Assembly (NCBI RefSeq): GCF_026017845.1 | Contig: NZ_CP100416.1 | Span: 1,842,985 to 1,906,984 of the forward strand | Source: Amycolatopsis mediterranei | GTDB taxonomy: Bacteria > Actinomycetota > Actinomycetes > Mycobacteriales > Pseudonocardiaceae | DNA length: 64,000 nucleotides | Reading direction: 5' to 3' | Shown here: positions 18,973-27,959 of the stretch, in pieces | Position numbering within the stretch: the stretch's first letter is position 1 | Layout: every line of letters begins with the position of its first letter | Position numbers and translations under genes: made by a program | The notes under the pieces: generated by a model | Seen by the model: the letters and a program-made list of their open reading frames with translations, nothing else | Told to the model about the DNA's origin: nothing | Database searches by the model: none

Positions 18973-19853
18973 GCCACGCCTGGATGCCGTCTTCGCCGTG
19001 CGGCGACGGCTGCCTGACCGCCGACGACCCGGTGGTCGGTCTTCCGCGACGGGTCCTGCGCATCACGGCGGCGATCTCGGTCGTGCTCGCGGCGCTGGTG
19101 TGCGCGCCCTTGCTGCTGGTCGTCCCGGGCCGCGAGCGCCTGCTCCGGCTGATCTTCCTGGGCATGCTGCGGGCGTTCGGCGTCCGGTTGGACATCCGGG
19201 GCGGCGCCGACTTCCTGACCGCGCCTGCCGGCCGTGGCGCGCTGGTGGTCAACAACCACATCTCGTGGCTGGACATCGTCGCGATCAACGCGCTGCGGCC
19301 GATGCGCGCGCTGGCCAAGAAGGAGATCGCGGGCTGGCCGGTGCTCGGCGGCCTGGTCCGCCGCGGCGGCAGCATCTTCCTCGACCGCGAGCGGCTGACC
19401 ACGTTGCCCGCCACGATGGCGTCGCTGGCCGACGCGCTGAGGACGGGCTCACTGGTGAGCGTCACCCCGGAGGGCACCACGTGGTGCGGCCTGGCCTCCG
19501 GCCGCTTCACGACGGCGACGTTCCAGGCCGCCATCGACGGCGGTGTCCCGGTGCGCCCGATCGCGTTGCGGTACCGCCTCGCCGACGGCCGCGAGACCAG
19601 CCGGCCGGCGTTCATCGGACCGGAGTCGCTGATCGCGTCGCTGCGCCGGGTCGCGGCCCTGCGCGGCCTGGTGCTCGAGATCCACATCTGCCCGGAGATC
19701 GCCCCGGGCCGCGCGGAAACCCGCCGCGAACTGGCCGCTCTCGCCGAGGCGGCGGTCCATTCCGCTCTGGGCACGGTGCAGATCCCGGCCCAGCAGCGGC
19801 GGCGGACCCCGCGCCGCGAGGCGGCCCCACTGGCTTCGCCTCCCGCGAAGTGA
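18969..19853 (+). CDS. 1-acyl-sn-glycerol-3-phosphate acyltransferase-like (PlsC/OlsA family)
   Basis: A 294-residue membrane-associated acyltransferase with one N-terminal hydrophobic segment (ITAAISVVLAALVCAPLLLV), the catalytic HX4D motif in NNHISWLD, block II-III GGSIFLDRERL and SVTPEGTTW, and a proline/arginine-rich C-tail. It is translationally coupled to the preceding GNAT gene. Either a lysophosphatidate acyltransferase or the O-acyltransferase of an ornithine-lipid-type pathway; M. tuberculosis Rv3026c holds the same place. A hairpin terminator starts at the stop. Confidence 0.87.
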   Translation: MSHAWMPSSPCGDGCLTADDPVVGLPRRVLRITAAISVVLAALVCAPLLLVVPGRERLLRLIFLGMLRAFGVRLDIRGGADFLTAPAGRGALVVNNHISWLDIVAINALRPMRALAKKEIAGWPVLGGLVRRGGSIFLDRERLTTLPATMASLADALRTGSLVSVTPEGTTWCGLASGRFTTATFQAAIDGGVPVRPIALRYRLADGRETSRPAFIGPESLIASLRRVAALRGLVLEIHICPEIAPGRAETRRELAALAEAAVHSALGTVQIPAQQRRRTPRREAAPLASPPAK

Positions 19854-19892
19854 TCCGGGCCCTGTCGCCGCGATCCGGCGACAGGCCCGGAT
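19853..19892 (+). terminator. Terminator after the acyltransferase pair
   Basis: A near-perfect inverted repeat runs from 19853-19869 to 19876-19892 (CTGTCGCC paired with GGCGACAG, extended by ATCCGGGC and GCCCGGAT with one extra C). It lies between two converging genes and may serve both. Confidence 0.75.
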
Positions 19893-19907
19893 TGGGTCCC
19901 CCTTCGG

Positions 19908-20810
19908 TCAGCCGACCGCGATGGTCACCTTTCCGCCAGGGTGCCCGCCCTCGCTTTCGACCTGCGCCGCGGCCGCCTCGGCCAGCGGATAGCTCTTGCC
20001 CTGCGCGATGCCGACCCCGCGATCGGTCACCCAGCCGGCGATCCCGGTGAGGACCTCACGGGTCTGCTCGCCCCCGCTGGAGAACGGGATCCCCAGCTCG
20101 AACGCGGCCGCATCGGCGATGGTGATGATCCGGTCCTTGGTGCCCCGCAGCTCGACGGATCCCGGCAGCACCCCGTGCCCGGCAGCGTCGAAGACGGCGT
20201 CCACCGGCCCGGACGTGACTTCGCGCACCCGCTCCACCCAGCCGTCGCCGTAGCGGACCGGAACGACGCCCAGCGACTTGAGGTCGTCGAGGCTCCGGCT
20301 TCCCCCGGTCCCGATGACGGTCACGCCCTGCGCGAGGGCCACCTGAGCGGCGAACCGCCCGACCGTGCCGCTGGCGCCGAGGAGCAGCAGCGTCTCGCCC
20401 TCGCGAACCCCCAGCAGCCCGAGGACGCGAAGGGCGGTCTCGCCGGCGACCGGCAACGCGGCTGCGTCCGCCCACGAAAGGCTTGCGGGCTTCGGCGCGA
20501 TCGTCTTCGCGAGTGCGTACTCGGCGTAGGCACCGGTCTCCGACCAGCCGAACACCTCGTCGCCCACGGCGAAGTCCGCGCCCTCCCCGACGGCGTCGAC
20601 GACTCCGGCGACCTCGACGCCGGGGATGTGCGGGAACGGGACCTGGAAGTTCTGCTGCATGGCGCCGTTGCGGATCTTCCAGTCGATCGGGTTGACCGCG
20701 GCGGCCCGCACGGCCAGCCGCACCTGCCCCGGGCCGGGCTCCGGCGCCGGAACGTCGGACAGCTGCAGGACTTCCGGTCCGCCGTATGCGGAGAAGGTGA
20801 TCGCTCGCAT
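19908..20810 (-). CDS. Zinc-independent quinone oxidoreductase / NADP-dependent alcohol dehydrogenase family
   Basis: The 300-residue MDR-superfamily protein opens MRAITFSAYGGPEVLQLSDV, has the GroES-like domain with AVNPIDWKIRNG and PHIPGVEVAGVVDAVGEG, and an NADPH-binding loop LLLGASGTVGRFAAQVA. Zinc ligands are absent, as in quinone reductases. An AGGAG lies 12 bases upstream of ATG 20810. It diverges from a LuxR-type regulator that may control it. The physiological substrate is unknown. Confidence 0.88.
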   Translation of the reverse strand: MRAITFSAYGGPEVLQLSDVPAPEPGPGQVRLAVRAAAVNPIDWKIRNGAMQQNFQVPFPHIPGVEVAGVVDAVGEGADFAVGDEVFGWSETGAYAEYALAKTIAPKPASLSWADAAALPVAGETALRVLGLLGVREGETLLLLGASGTVGRFAAQVALAQGVTVIGTGGSRSLDDLKSLGVVPVRYGDGWVERVREVTSGPVDAVFDAAGHGVLPGSVELRGTKDRIITIADAAAFELGIPFSSGGEQTREVLTGIAGWVTDRGVGIAQGKSYPLAEAAAAQVESEGGHPGGKVTIAVG

Positions 20811-20895
20811 GGTGGTTCGCGCTCCTTGGTTCGTGACCTTCGGTTCGAATGTCCTCCCCCGGAAGTCAACTCGCCGGACGGAGCCGCCGAACCGC

Positions 20896-20929
20896 CCGGA
20901 CGAGCAGTGTTCACTAGCCGGACGAGCAG
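20896..20929. promoter_or_regulatory. Two direct repeats upstream of the LuxR-type gene
   Basis: CCGGACGAGCAG occurs at 20896-20907 and again at 20918-20929, exactly 22 bp apart. If transcription starts at the ATG 20965 (TACCTT at 20952-20957, seven bases upstream), the repeats sit at about -36 and -58, where an activator would bind on one DNA face. Confidence 0.55.
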
Positions 20930-20964
20930 GTCGCCGGGCCCCGGACGCGCCTACCTTGGACGTC

Positions 20965-22248
20965 ATGGACGCTTCCTGGTCGGATCCACGGCAGGTGCTG
21001 GACGTCGTCGAGCGGCTCCTGTCGGCACCGCGGCCCCAGTTGCTCAGCCGGTTCACCGCCGAGCTGGCCAAGCTGATCCCGCACCGCGCGGCCGCGATGC
21101 AGACGGGCGACTGTCCCCGCAGTCCCCTCAAGGTCATCGGCGACGAAGCGATCACGCAGGCCGTGACCAGCGTCGAGCTGCAGCGGCTGGTCGACCGCAG
21201 CGAACCGGGCAGGGCCGTGGTGACCGACGGCGTGCTCGGCGGCGTCGAGCGCCGTCTGGTCCTGCTCGCTTCGACCCCGGCCGTCGGGCAGGGCGCGGTG
21301 ATCGTGGTGGTGCCCGAGGCCGCGGAGCCGCCGCCCGCGGAGCTGGAGCTGGCGGCCCGGCTGTGGCACATCGTCAGCACCGATGCGGGCCAGCGGGCGA
21401 CGGACCCGGGCCCGGACGTCCTGGCCGGCAGCCTCGCCGCGGCCTCCGCACGCGCCCAGGCGGTCACCGACCTCGGCCAGATACACGCGGCAACCCTGGT
21501 CACGGTCCTGTCGGTCCTCCGCTCCGGCCGGCTCTCCGACGCCGTCGCCCGCCGGACCGCGGCCGACCTCGCCGCCGACGCGTTGCTCGAGCTCAAAGGG
21601 GTCATCGACCGCGACCAGGTCCTGTCCGCGCAGCAGGCGGACGCGGCATTCGCCGTCCTCAAGACCCAGCTGGCCGACCTGGTCCGGCACACGGAAGTCG
21701 ACGTCGACCTCGTCGATCCCGTCGGCGACGCGTCTCTCCCGCAGGACATCGCCCACACGGCACGGACGCTCACCCGCGGCCTGGTACTCGCGGCGTTGGA
21801 CCAGCCAGCGACCACGCGTTTGCGGGCGTCCTGGCGGGTGGACGGACCGGTGCTGCGAATCACGGTCCGCGACGATTGCCCGGAAGTCGCCGACGCGGTC
21901 CCGCCCCGAGGCCTGACCGAGCGCCTCACGACCCTCGGCGGCCACTGGGAGGTCGACGCCGTGCCGAGCTGGGGCACCACGGTCACGGCGGTCCTCCCGC
22001 TCGGCGTGGCCGAACCGCCGGAGCTGCGTGCCCTCGATCGGCTCAACCCGCGCGAACTGGAGGTCCTGTCGGGTATCTCCCAGGGCCTGCGCAACCGGCA
22101 GATCGCCGAACAACTGCAGCTCAGCGAGCACACGGTGAAGTTCCACGTCCGCAACATCCTCGACAAGCTCGACGTGAGTTCCCGCGGCGAAGCGGCCGCG
22201 CTAGCCCGTGACCTGCCGCTGGAACCGGTGGCGCGTCGCACTGCCTGA
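20965..22248 (+). CDS. LuxR-family regulator with degenerate GAF/ATPase-like region
   Basis: A 427-residue protein. Residues 361-427 form a LuxR/NarL helix-turn-helix (LNPRELEVLSGISQGLRNRQ, IAEQLQLSEHTVKFHVRNIL). The middle (about 160-350) resembles a histidine-kinase dimerisation and ATPase core: LTERLTTLGGHWEVDAVPSWGTT looks like the G2-box end, but the N-box is not evident. The N-terminal ~140 residues may be GAF-like. No separate kinase is nearby, so it may sense a ligand directly. The start is leaderless in form (TACCTT, seven bases, ATG). Confidence 0.75.
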   Translation: MDASWSDPRQVLDVVERLLSAPRPQLLSRFTAELAKLIPHRAAAMQTGDCPRSPLKVIGDEAITQAVTSVELQRLVDRSEPGRAVVTDGVLGGVERRLVLLASTPAVGQGAVIVVVPEAAEPPPAELELAARLWHIVSTDAGQRATDPGPDVLAGSLAAASARAQAVTDLGQIHAATLVTVLSVLRSGRLSDAVARRTAADLAADALLELKGVIDRDQVLSAQQADAAFAVLKTQLADLVRHTEVDVDLVDPVGDASLPQDIAHTARTLTRGLVLAALDQPATTRLRASWRVDGPVLRITVRDDCPEVADAVPPRGLTERLTTLGGHWEVDAVPSWGTTVTAVLPLGVAEPPELRALDRLNPRELEVLSGISQGLRNRQIAEQLQLSEHTVKFHVRNILDKLDVSSRGEAAALARDLPLEPVARRTA

Positions 22249-22254
22249 ATCACC

Positions 22255-22292
22255 TTGACCTCCAGCGGGCTGGAGGTTGCAGGCTGCTGATC
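22255..22292 (+). promoter_or_regulatory. MerR-type promoter driving the MFS gene
   Basis: TTGACC (22255-22260) and CAGGCT (22280-22285) are separated by 19 bp. The spacer carries a perfect dyad, ACCTCCAGC (22258-22266) and GCTGGAGGT (22269-22277). A 19-bp spacer with a central dyad is the classic architecture of MerR-family-activated promoters. The -10 lies seven bases from ATG 22293, so the message would be leaderless. No merR-like gene is present in the window. Confidence 0.8.
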
Positions 22293-23660
22293 ATGGCCTC
22301 GACGATCGACTCCGCACCTCGCCGCCGAAGTGTGCTCTGGAGCGCGGAGCACCGGCTGACCACGATCGCGCTGCTGCTCGTGGTCACGCTGGTCGCGTTC
22401 GAGAGCATGGGCGTGGCGACGGCGATGCCCACGCTGGTCGCCGACCTCCACGGGTCGGCGCTCTACTCGTGGCCTTTCACGATCTTCCTGATCTCCAGCG
22501 TGGTCGCGACGGTGCTTTCGGGCCGGATCGGCGACCGCCGCGGCCCGGCGCCGGCCCTGCTCGCCGGGCCCGTGTTGTTCGCGGCCGGTCTCCTGGTCGC
22601 GGGAACGGCGAGCGGGATGCCGATGCTGCTCCTCGGCCGCGCGTTGCAGGGCTTCGGCGCGGGATTGCTCCTCGTCTCGGTCTCGCTCCTGATCGCACTG
22701 ACGTTCACCGACCACGAACGTCCGGTCATCTACGCGGCGAACGCTGCCGCGTGGGTCCTGCCCGCGGTCATCGGGCCTTCGGTGGCCGGAGTCGTGACGG
22801 TCAGCGTCGGCTGGCGCTGGGTCTTCCTCGGCTTGGTTCCGCTTGTGGTTGTCGGCGTGCTCATGCTGGCCGTGGTCGTCCGGCGCTTGCCCGGCCACGA
22901 ACCCGCCACGGGCGGGCGACGGGCGAGCGTGCCGCAGGCGATCATCGCCGCGCTCGGCGTCGCAGCCTTGACGTGGGCGGCTCAGCATCAGTCACTCATC
23001 GCGCTCGGCTACGGCACGGTCGGACTGATCGCGTTGGGCTATGCGCTCCGCACGCTGCTGCCGTCCGGGACGTTGACTTCCCGCCCCGGCCTGCCGACGG
23101 TCATCGCCTCCCGTGCCCTGATCGCCGGAGCGTACGCCGGGATGGAGGCGTATCTCCCGCTGACGATGAGCGCGGTCCACGGTTACAGCCCCGCCCTCGC
23201 CGGCCTGCCACTGACGATCACGGCTCTGGGCTGGTCCGCGGCGTCGGCAGCGCAAGGCCGGTACCTCGACTGGTCGCGAGAGGCATCGCTGCGCACCGGG
23301 TTCTGGCTGGTCGCGGCCGGCCTGGTGGGCTTCGGTCTGGTTTCGCAACCGTGGTTTCCCGGCTGGGTCGCCTTCGTGGCCTGCGCGGTCGGCGGCGCAG
23401 GCATGGGGATCGCGATGCCCGCGATGTCCGTCCTCCTGCTCCGCTACTCGCCCGAGGGCGAGCGTGGATTCAATACCTCGGCGATGCAACTCGCGGACTG
23501 GATCGGCTCCGCGCTGCTCATCGGCCTGGGTGGGGTCCTGCTCGGCGCGGTCGGCTCGGTTCTAGACCCGTCGCCGGCGATGGCGCTGCTCACGGTGGCC
23601 TTGGTGACGCTCGCGGCCGTGGGTGTCCGGTTGACCGGGCGGTGGCCGTCAAAGGTGTGA
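22293..23660 (+). CDS. MFS multidrug-type efflux transporter
   Basis: The 455-residue protein has about 14 hydrophobic segments. It shows the MFS loop motif SGRIGDRRGPAPALLAGPVL after helix 2 and the antiporter-type stretch GRALQGFGAGLLLVSVSLLI, followed by WVLPAVIGPSVAGVV with the drug-antiporter GP signature. This fits proton-linked drug efflux of the DHA family. The MerR-type promoter implies drug- or metal-induced expression by a regulator encoded elsewhere. Not part of the iscS-mnmA unit 64 bases downstream. Confidence 0.88.
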   Translation: MASTIDSAPRRRSVLWSAEHRLTTIALLLVVTLVAFESMGVATAMPTLVADLHGSALYSWPFTIFLISSVVATVLSGRIGDRRGPAPALLAGPVLFAAGLLVAGTASGMPMLLLGRALQGFGAGLLLVSVSLLIALTFTDHERPVIYAANAAAWVLPAVIGPSVAGVVTVSVGWRWVFLGLVPLVVVGVLMLAVVVRRLPGHEPATGGRRASVPQAIIAALGVAALTWAAQHQSLIALGYGTVGLIALGYALRTLLPSGTLTSRPGLPTVIASRALIAGAYAGMEAYLPLTMSAVHGYSPALAGLPLTITALGWSAASAAQGRYLDWSREASLRTGFWLVAAGLVGFGLVSQPWFPGWVAFVACAVGGAGMGIAMPAMSVLLLRYSPEGERGFNTSAMQLADWIGSALLIGLGGVLLGAVGSVLDPSPAMALLTVALVTLAAVGVRLTGRWPSKV

Positions 23661-23724
23661 CAGCCCACTTCGAGGACCAGGGTGGGCTTCGTAACGCGCT
23701 GGAGCGGACTACCCTGGAACAGCG

Positions 23725-24921
23725 ATGACCTATCTCGACCACGCGGCGACCACTCCGATGTTGCCCGAAGCCATAGCGGCGATGACCGAGGCGCTGTCCA
23801 CCGTGGGCAACGCCTCGGCACTGCATTCTTCGGGCCGCCGGGCTCGCCGGATGGTCGAAGAAGCCCGCGAAACCATCGCCGAGGCGCTGGGCGCCCGTCC
23901 CTCCGAGGTGATCTTCACCGGCGGAGGCACCGAGAGCGACAACCTCGCGATCAAGGGCATCTACTGGGCTCGTCGCGGCGAGCAGGAGCAGCGTCGCCGC
24001 ATTCTGTGCGGTGCCGCGGAGCACCACGCTGTGCTGGATACCGTCGAATGGCTCGAGGCCCACAGCGGCGCCGAGGTCACACTGCTCGACGTGGACAGCC
24101 AGGGACGGGTGTCGCCTGACATCCTCCGGGCAGCCATCGCCGCGGATCCCGAGACCGTGGCGTTGGCCACCGTGATGTGGGCGAACAACGAGGTCGGCAC
24201 GGTCAACCCGATCGCCGAGCTGGCGTCGGTGTGCGCCGAGTTCGACATCCCGTTCCACACCGACGCGGTCCAGGCCGTCGGGGCCGCGCCGGTCGACTTC
24301 GCCGCCAGCGGCGTCGCAGCGCTCACCCTGACCGGGCACAAGCTCGGCGGACCCTTCGGAGTGGGAGCGCTTCTGCTTGGACGGGACGTGCCTTGCGCGC
24401 CTCTGCTGCACGGCGGAGGCCAGGAACGCAACGTTCGCTCCGGCACCCTGGACGTCCCGGCAATCGTGGGTTTCGCAGCTGCCGTCCGAATCAGCGTCGC
24501 GTGCCGAGCCGACTACGCGAAGCGCGTTGAGGAGCTTCGAGACGAGCTCGTCGAGGCGGTCCGACGCGAGGTCCCCGACGCCGTCCTCAACGGTGGAGAT
24601 GGCGAGAGGCTGCCCAGCCATGCCCACTTCACCTTCCCCGGATGCGCCGGCGACAGCCTGTTGATGCTGCTCGACGCCAAGGGCATCGAATGCTCGACGG
24701 GATCGGCGTGCACCGCAGGCGTCGCCCAGCCAAGCCACGTGCTGCTCGCCATGGGGGCCGACCCGGCAGCGGCTCGCGGTTCCCTTCGTTTCTCACTCGG
24801 CCACACATCCACCGCCGCGGACATCGACGCCGTGGCTGCGGAGATCGGTGGCGTCGTCATGCGCGCCCGGCAGGCCGGCCTTGCCGGAATGCGCAAGCAG
24901 ACCCAGAAGCAAGAGGTGTAA
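23725..24921 (+). CDS. iscS: Cysteine desulfurase
   Basis: A 398-residue class V PLP enzyme opening [20 protein letters not shown]. The PLP lysine is about residue 206 in [10 protein letters not shown]. The persulfide cysteine is about residue 329 in [11 protein letters not shown], in the long flexible loop of group I IscS/NifS enzymes. [13 protein letters not shown] and HTDAVQAVG are intact. It supplies sulfur; the adjacent mnmA (four-base gap) makes tRNA 2-thiolation the obvious recipient, as with Rv3025c-Rv3024c. Confidence 0.96.
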   Translation: MTYLDHAATTPMLPEAIAAMTEALSTVGNASALHSSGRRARRMVEEARETIAEALGARPSEVIFTGGGTESDNLAIKGIYWARRGEQEQRRRILCGAAEHHAVLDTVEWLEAHSGAEVTLLDVDSQGRVSPDILRAAIAADPETVALATVMWANNEVGTVNPIAELASVCAEFDIPFHTDAVQAVGAAPVDFAASGVAALTLTGHKLGGPFGVGALLLGRDVPCAPLLHGGGQERNVRSGTLDVPAIVGFAAAVRISVACRADYAKRVEELRDELVEAVRREVPDAVLNGGDGERLPSHAHFTFPGCAGDSLLMLLDAKGIECSTGSACTAGVAQPSHVLLAMGADPAAARGSLRFSLGHTSTAADIDAVAAEIGGVVMRARQAGLAGMRKQTQKQEV

Positions 24922-24925
24922 GGCA

Positions 24926-26017
24926 ATGCGGGTTTTGGCCGCGATGAGCGGAGGAGTGGACTCGGCGGTCGCCGCGGCGCGCGCGGTCGACGCCGGGCAC
25001 GATGTCGTCGGGGTGCATCTGGCTCTGTCCGCCAAACCGGGAACTCTGCGGACCGGCTCGCGCGGGTGTTGCACGATCGAGGACTCACACGACGCCCGGC
25101 GAGCTGCTGACATCCTCGGAATCCCGTTCTACATCTGGGATTTCGCCGAGCGCTTCACCGAAGAGGTCGTGGAAACCTTCGTCGGCGAATACGCCGCCGG
25201 GCGCACCCCGAATCCTTGTGTCACCTGCAACGAGAAGATCAAGTTCGAAGCGCTCCTCGAAAAGGCGATGGCGCTGGGATTCGATGCGGTCGCGACAGGT
25301 CACTACGCGCGTCTCACCGTGGTAGACGGTGTGCCTGAGTTGCGTCGTAGCGCGGACAGCGGCAAGGACCAGTCGTACGTACTCGCCTCGCTGACGCCGG
25401 ACCAGCTCAGTCACGCGATGTTCCCCCTGGGCGACTCCTGGAAGACCGACGTGCGGGCCGAGGCGGAGCGACGAGGCCTGTCCGTCGCCAACAAGCCGGA
25501 CAGCCACGACATCTGCTTCATCCCGGACGGCGACACCAAGAAGTTCCTGGAGAACCGGCTGGGACAGCGTCCTGGCGAGCTCGTGGACGCGGAAACGGGT
25601 GCGGTCCTCGGCCGGCACACGGGCGTGCACGGGTTCACGGTCGGCCAGCGCAAGGGGCTGGGGATCGATGCTCCGGCGCCCGACGGCCGTCCTCGGTACG
25701 TCCTGTCGCTCGAACCGGTGTCGGGCTCCGTCAAGGTCGGCTCCGTGGCCGACCTGGGCGTCAAGGTGATCGAGGCTGACCGGGCGACCTGGCCCAGCGG
25801 CCGGCCGTTGACCGAACCCACCGAATGCGTGGTCCAGGTCAGGGCCCACGGAGGGATCGTGGATGCGGTCGCCGACGTGGACGACGACACCATGACGGTG
25901 CACTTGCGCGAGCCGCTGCGCGGGGTCGCTCCGGGTCAGGTCGTCGTTCTCTACCGCCCCGATCCCGGCGATGGAGACGTCGTCCTCGGCAGCGCGAAGA
26001 TTTCCGGCACCCGCTGA
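24926..26017 (+). CDS. mnmA: tRNA-specific 2-thiouridylase
   Basis: This 363-residue enzyme thiolates U34 of Lys, Glu and Gln tRNAs. The PP-loop SGGVDS is at residues 8-13. The catalytic cysteines are about 98 (TPNPCVTCN) and 197 ([10 protein letters not shown]). [11 protein letters not shown] and [12 protein letters not shown] are typical. The protein is C-terminally complete with its beta-barrel domain. It sits four bases after iscS, with AGAGG upstream of the ATG. Confidence 0.96.
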   Translation: MRVLAAMSGGVDSAVAAARAVDAGHDVVGVHLALSAKPGTLRTGSRGCCTIEDSHDARRAADILGIPFYIWDFAERFTEEVVETFVGEYAAGRTPNPCVTCNEKIKFEALLEKAMALGFDAVATGHYARLTVVDGVPELRRSADSGKDQSYVLASLTPDQLSHAMFPLGDSWKTDVRAEAERRGLSVANKPDSHDICFIPDGDTKKFLENRLGQRPGELVDAETGAVLGRHTGVHGFTVGQRKGLGIDAPAPDGRPRYVLSLEPVSGSVKVGSVADLGVKVIEADRATWPSGRPLTEPTECVVQVRAHGGIVDAVADVDDDTMTVHLREPLRGVAPGQVVVLYRPDPGDGDVVLGSAKISGTR

Positions 26018-26024
26018 TCCTCGG

Positions 26025-27299
26025 TCACTTCCGCCGGGGCTTCTTCCGGAGCCGGTTCGCCCGTCGGCGGCCGGGGTGCATCGACGGTGGCGTTGTCGAG
26101 TGGACCTGTCCTGTCGGCGTCGCGACGTTGACGATGCCGCCCGGCGTGACTTCGTAGTCCCAGCCAGGCTGTCCCTCCAGCTTGCTGTGCCGCGAGCAGA
26201 AGGTGACGGCCTGGTCTGCAACGCCGCCGGACTCGCCCTTCGTGCGGGTCGCTTTGATCCCGCAGCGCTGTGCAGGGCGCGTGCATCCGGGCTGCCGGCA
26301 CTCTTGGTCGCGAACCCTGATGAACTCGTCCTGCTCGAGCGAGTAGCGCGTCGGCGACAGCTCGACTGCGTGACCGGTTCGCGGATCGGTGAGAACTCGG
26401 CGCAGCGTCGTGTCGGGTCCGCCGATGATGTGCCGAGCCAGCGCAGACGCGATGGGCCCGCGACCGGACAACGCCGCCGGGGTCTGATTGAGGCCGAGGT
26501 AGGTGGCCAGGTCGATGTGCAGGAAGACCTCGGTGCGTTCGCTCGGGCCTCCGGTGCCGCTGAGCAGCAGGTCGATGGCCACGTCCGCTCGGAGCTGATC
26601 CAGCGTGCGCGGTTCGTCCGGCGTCTTCAACGCACGGGCGGACTGGTCGACGCGGGCATAGGCAGCGGTTGCCTTCTCCGTCGGTGCGTTGTTGACCGAC
26701 AGATGGGTCACGCCGGTGTCTTGGTGGCGCAGGGTGAACCGCCGCTCGACGAGTTTTCTCTCGGTGCGGAGCGCCGCGCCGTCGGGATCGGCCTGCGCGG
26801 CGGCGTAGGCCGCGGCCCGGCGAACCTGGGTGGCGTTCCGTCCTGGCACCCGATCCTCGAGCGTTGCGTCGACGACGCGTACGTGCTCTCCCGACAGCCA
26901 TGCCGTCGCGTCGGTGACCTTCATAGCGCGGTAGAGGTCGAGCCGGCCGTCGTCCATGAGGTTGAGCATGCGGGGGAGGCGGGCAATGAGCGCGTTGGCC
27001 GCGGAAACGATGGCACTGGCGCGGTGTTCCGTTACGGACAAGGCCAACGCGACTTCCGAGGACGCGCTGGTTGCCCGTCTCCGTCTTACGCTCAAGTCTG
27101 CGATCGCTCTCAGCTGCACCGCCTGCAGCTTCGAGATCTCCGCTTCGGTATCGCGGATCAGATCGATGACCTGGTCGTCTTTCATGCGCTGCAACGTGTT
27201 CGGGTCGGCGCGGACCGATTGCAGCACGAACGGAAGTTCGCCGTCGGCGCTCTGGACGAGTGCGGGGACGAGCTTGTGGACTGGTTGTGAATGTGTCAT
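26025..27299 (-). CDS. DUF222 / 13E12-repeat-family protein with degenerate HNH region
   Basis: The 424-residue protein has the helical DUF222 domain (about residues 20-300: RMKDDQVIDLIRDTEAEISK, VVDATLEDRVPGRNATQVRR) and a C-terminal zinc/HNH-like part RDQECRQPGCTRPAQRCGIK...FCSRHSKLEG. The usual CxxDH and NLxxLCRxHH core is replaced by CGIKAT and AVTFCSRHSK, so the nuclease centre looks inactive. Start ATG 27299 has TACCGT exactly seven bases upstream; the longer open frame runs through a terminator and is not used. Such genes occur in multicopy in actinobacteria and are often mobile. It converges on mnmA. Confidence 0.8.
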   Translation of the reverse strand: MTHSQPVHKLVPALVQSADGELPFVLQSVRADPNTLQRMKDDQVIDLIRDTEAEISKLQAVQLRAIADLSVRRRRATSASSEVALALSVTEHRASAIVSAANALIARLPRMLNLMDDGRLDLYRAMKVTDATAWLSGEHVRVVDATLEDRVPGRNATQVRRAAAYAAAQADPDGAALRTERKLVERRFTLRHQDTGVTHLSVNNAPTEKATAAYARVDQSARALKTPDEPRTLDQLRADVAIDLLLSGTGGPSERTEVFLHIDLATYLGLNQTPAALSGRGPIASALARHIIGGPDTTLRRVLTDPRTGHAVELSPTRYSLEQDEFIRVRDQECRQPGCTRPAQRCGIKATRTKGESGGVADQAVTFCSRHSKLEGQPGWDYEVTPGGIVNVATPTGQVHSTTPPSMHPGRRRANRLRKKPRRK

Positions 27300-27340
27300 G
27301 AGTCCGACGGTACGACGGTTCGCAAGGAAAGTCATCAAAA

Positions 27341-27365
27341 GGGCACGAACGGTCCGTTCGTGCCC
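27341..27365 (-). terminator. Terminator of the GNAT pair, upstream of the DUF222 gene
   Basis: Perfect 12-bp arms (GGGCACGAACGG at 27341-27352 and CCGTTCGTGCCC at 27354-27365) are followed on the minus strand by TTTTGATGACTTT. That places a terminator between the GNAT genes and the DUF222 promoter (TACCGT at 27307-27312). Confidence 0.7.
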
Positions 27366-27496
27366 TCCGCGGCTTGACGGATCGCAATTCTTTCGGGATC
27401 GTTTCGCGTACGCGGACGTCCGCGTGGTGATCACAGGAGGGGTCGATGTCCGAAGTGGACAATCGTTGCTTCGATGGAGGTAGCGGGCTTCATCGC

Positions 27497-27949
27497 TCAG
27501 AGCTTGAGCTTGAATCCCGTGTGGCTGGGCGTGAATCCGAGCCGCTCGTAGAGCCGGTGTGCGTTGGTCCGAGAGCTGTCCGACGTGAGTTGCACCAAGG
27601 CGCACCCGCGCCGCCGCGACTCGTCGATCGCCCAGCGGACGAGATCGGCGCCCAGTCCGGTGCCTCGATGGTCGGCGTGGATCCGCACGGCCTCGATCTG
27701 GCCGCGAAGCGCGCCACGCCTCGCGAGCCCCGGAATGATCGTCAGCTGCAGGGTGCCGACCGGCTTGTCGCCTGACGCGACGACCACCAAAAGCTGGTTC
27801 GGATCGGCGTCGATCTCGTCAAAGGCGCGCAGGTACGGCTCGAGTTCGCCGGGATCGTCCCGGGTGGCGCCGAGCTGGTCATCCGCCAGCATGTGCACGA
27901 TCGGCTCGATGTCTTCTCGCCGTGCTCTGCGGATGGTGTAGTCGGCCAC
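27497..27949 (-). CDS. GNAT-family N-acetyltransferase
   Basis: A 150-residue single-domain GNAT. The acetyl-CoA loop is IEAVRIHADHRGTGLGADLV (R/Q-x-x-G-x-G/A), and the C-terminal stretch SDSSRTNAHRLYERLGF is typical. It starts at GTG 27949 just 10 bases after the second GNAT gene, with which it shares overall layout; the two probably arose by duplication and form an operon. Substrate unknown. Confidence 0.88.
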   Translation of the reverse strand: MADYTIRRARREDIEPIVHMLADDQLGATRDDPGELEPYLRAFDEIDADPNQLLVVVASGDKPVGTLQLTIIPGLARRGALRGQIEAVRIHADHRGTGLGADLVRWAIDESRRRGCALVQLTSDSSRTNAHRLYERLGFTPSHTGFKLKL

Positions 27950-27959
27950 GACGTCAGTA

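Noticed and set aside
20811..22988. Extension of the quinone oxidoreductase frame to over 1000 codons
   Set aside because: Upstream sequence is antisense to the LuxR and MFS genes; the family N-terminus begins at 20810 after AGGAG.
27300..27605. Longer DUF222 protein from 27605
   Set aside because: The extension runs through a perfect hairpin with a T-tract and the GNAT 3' region and has no homology.
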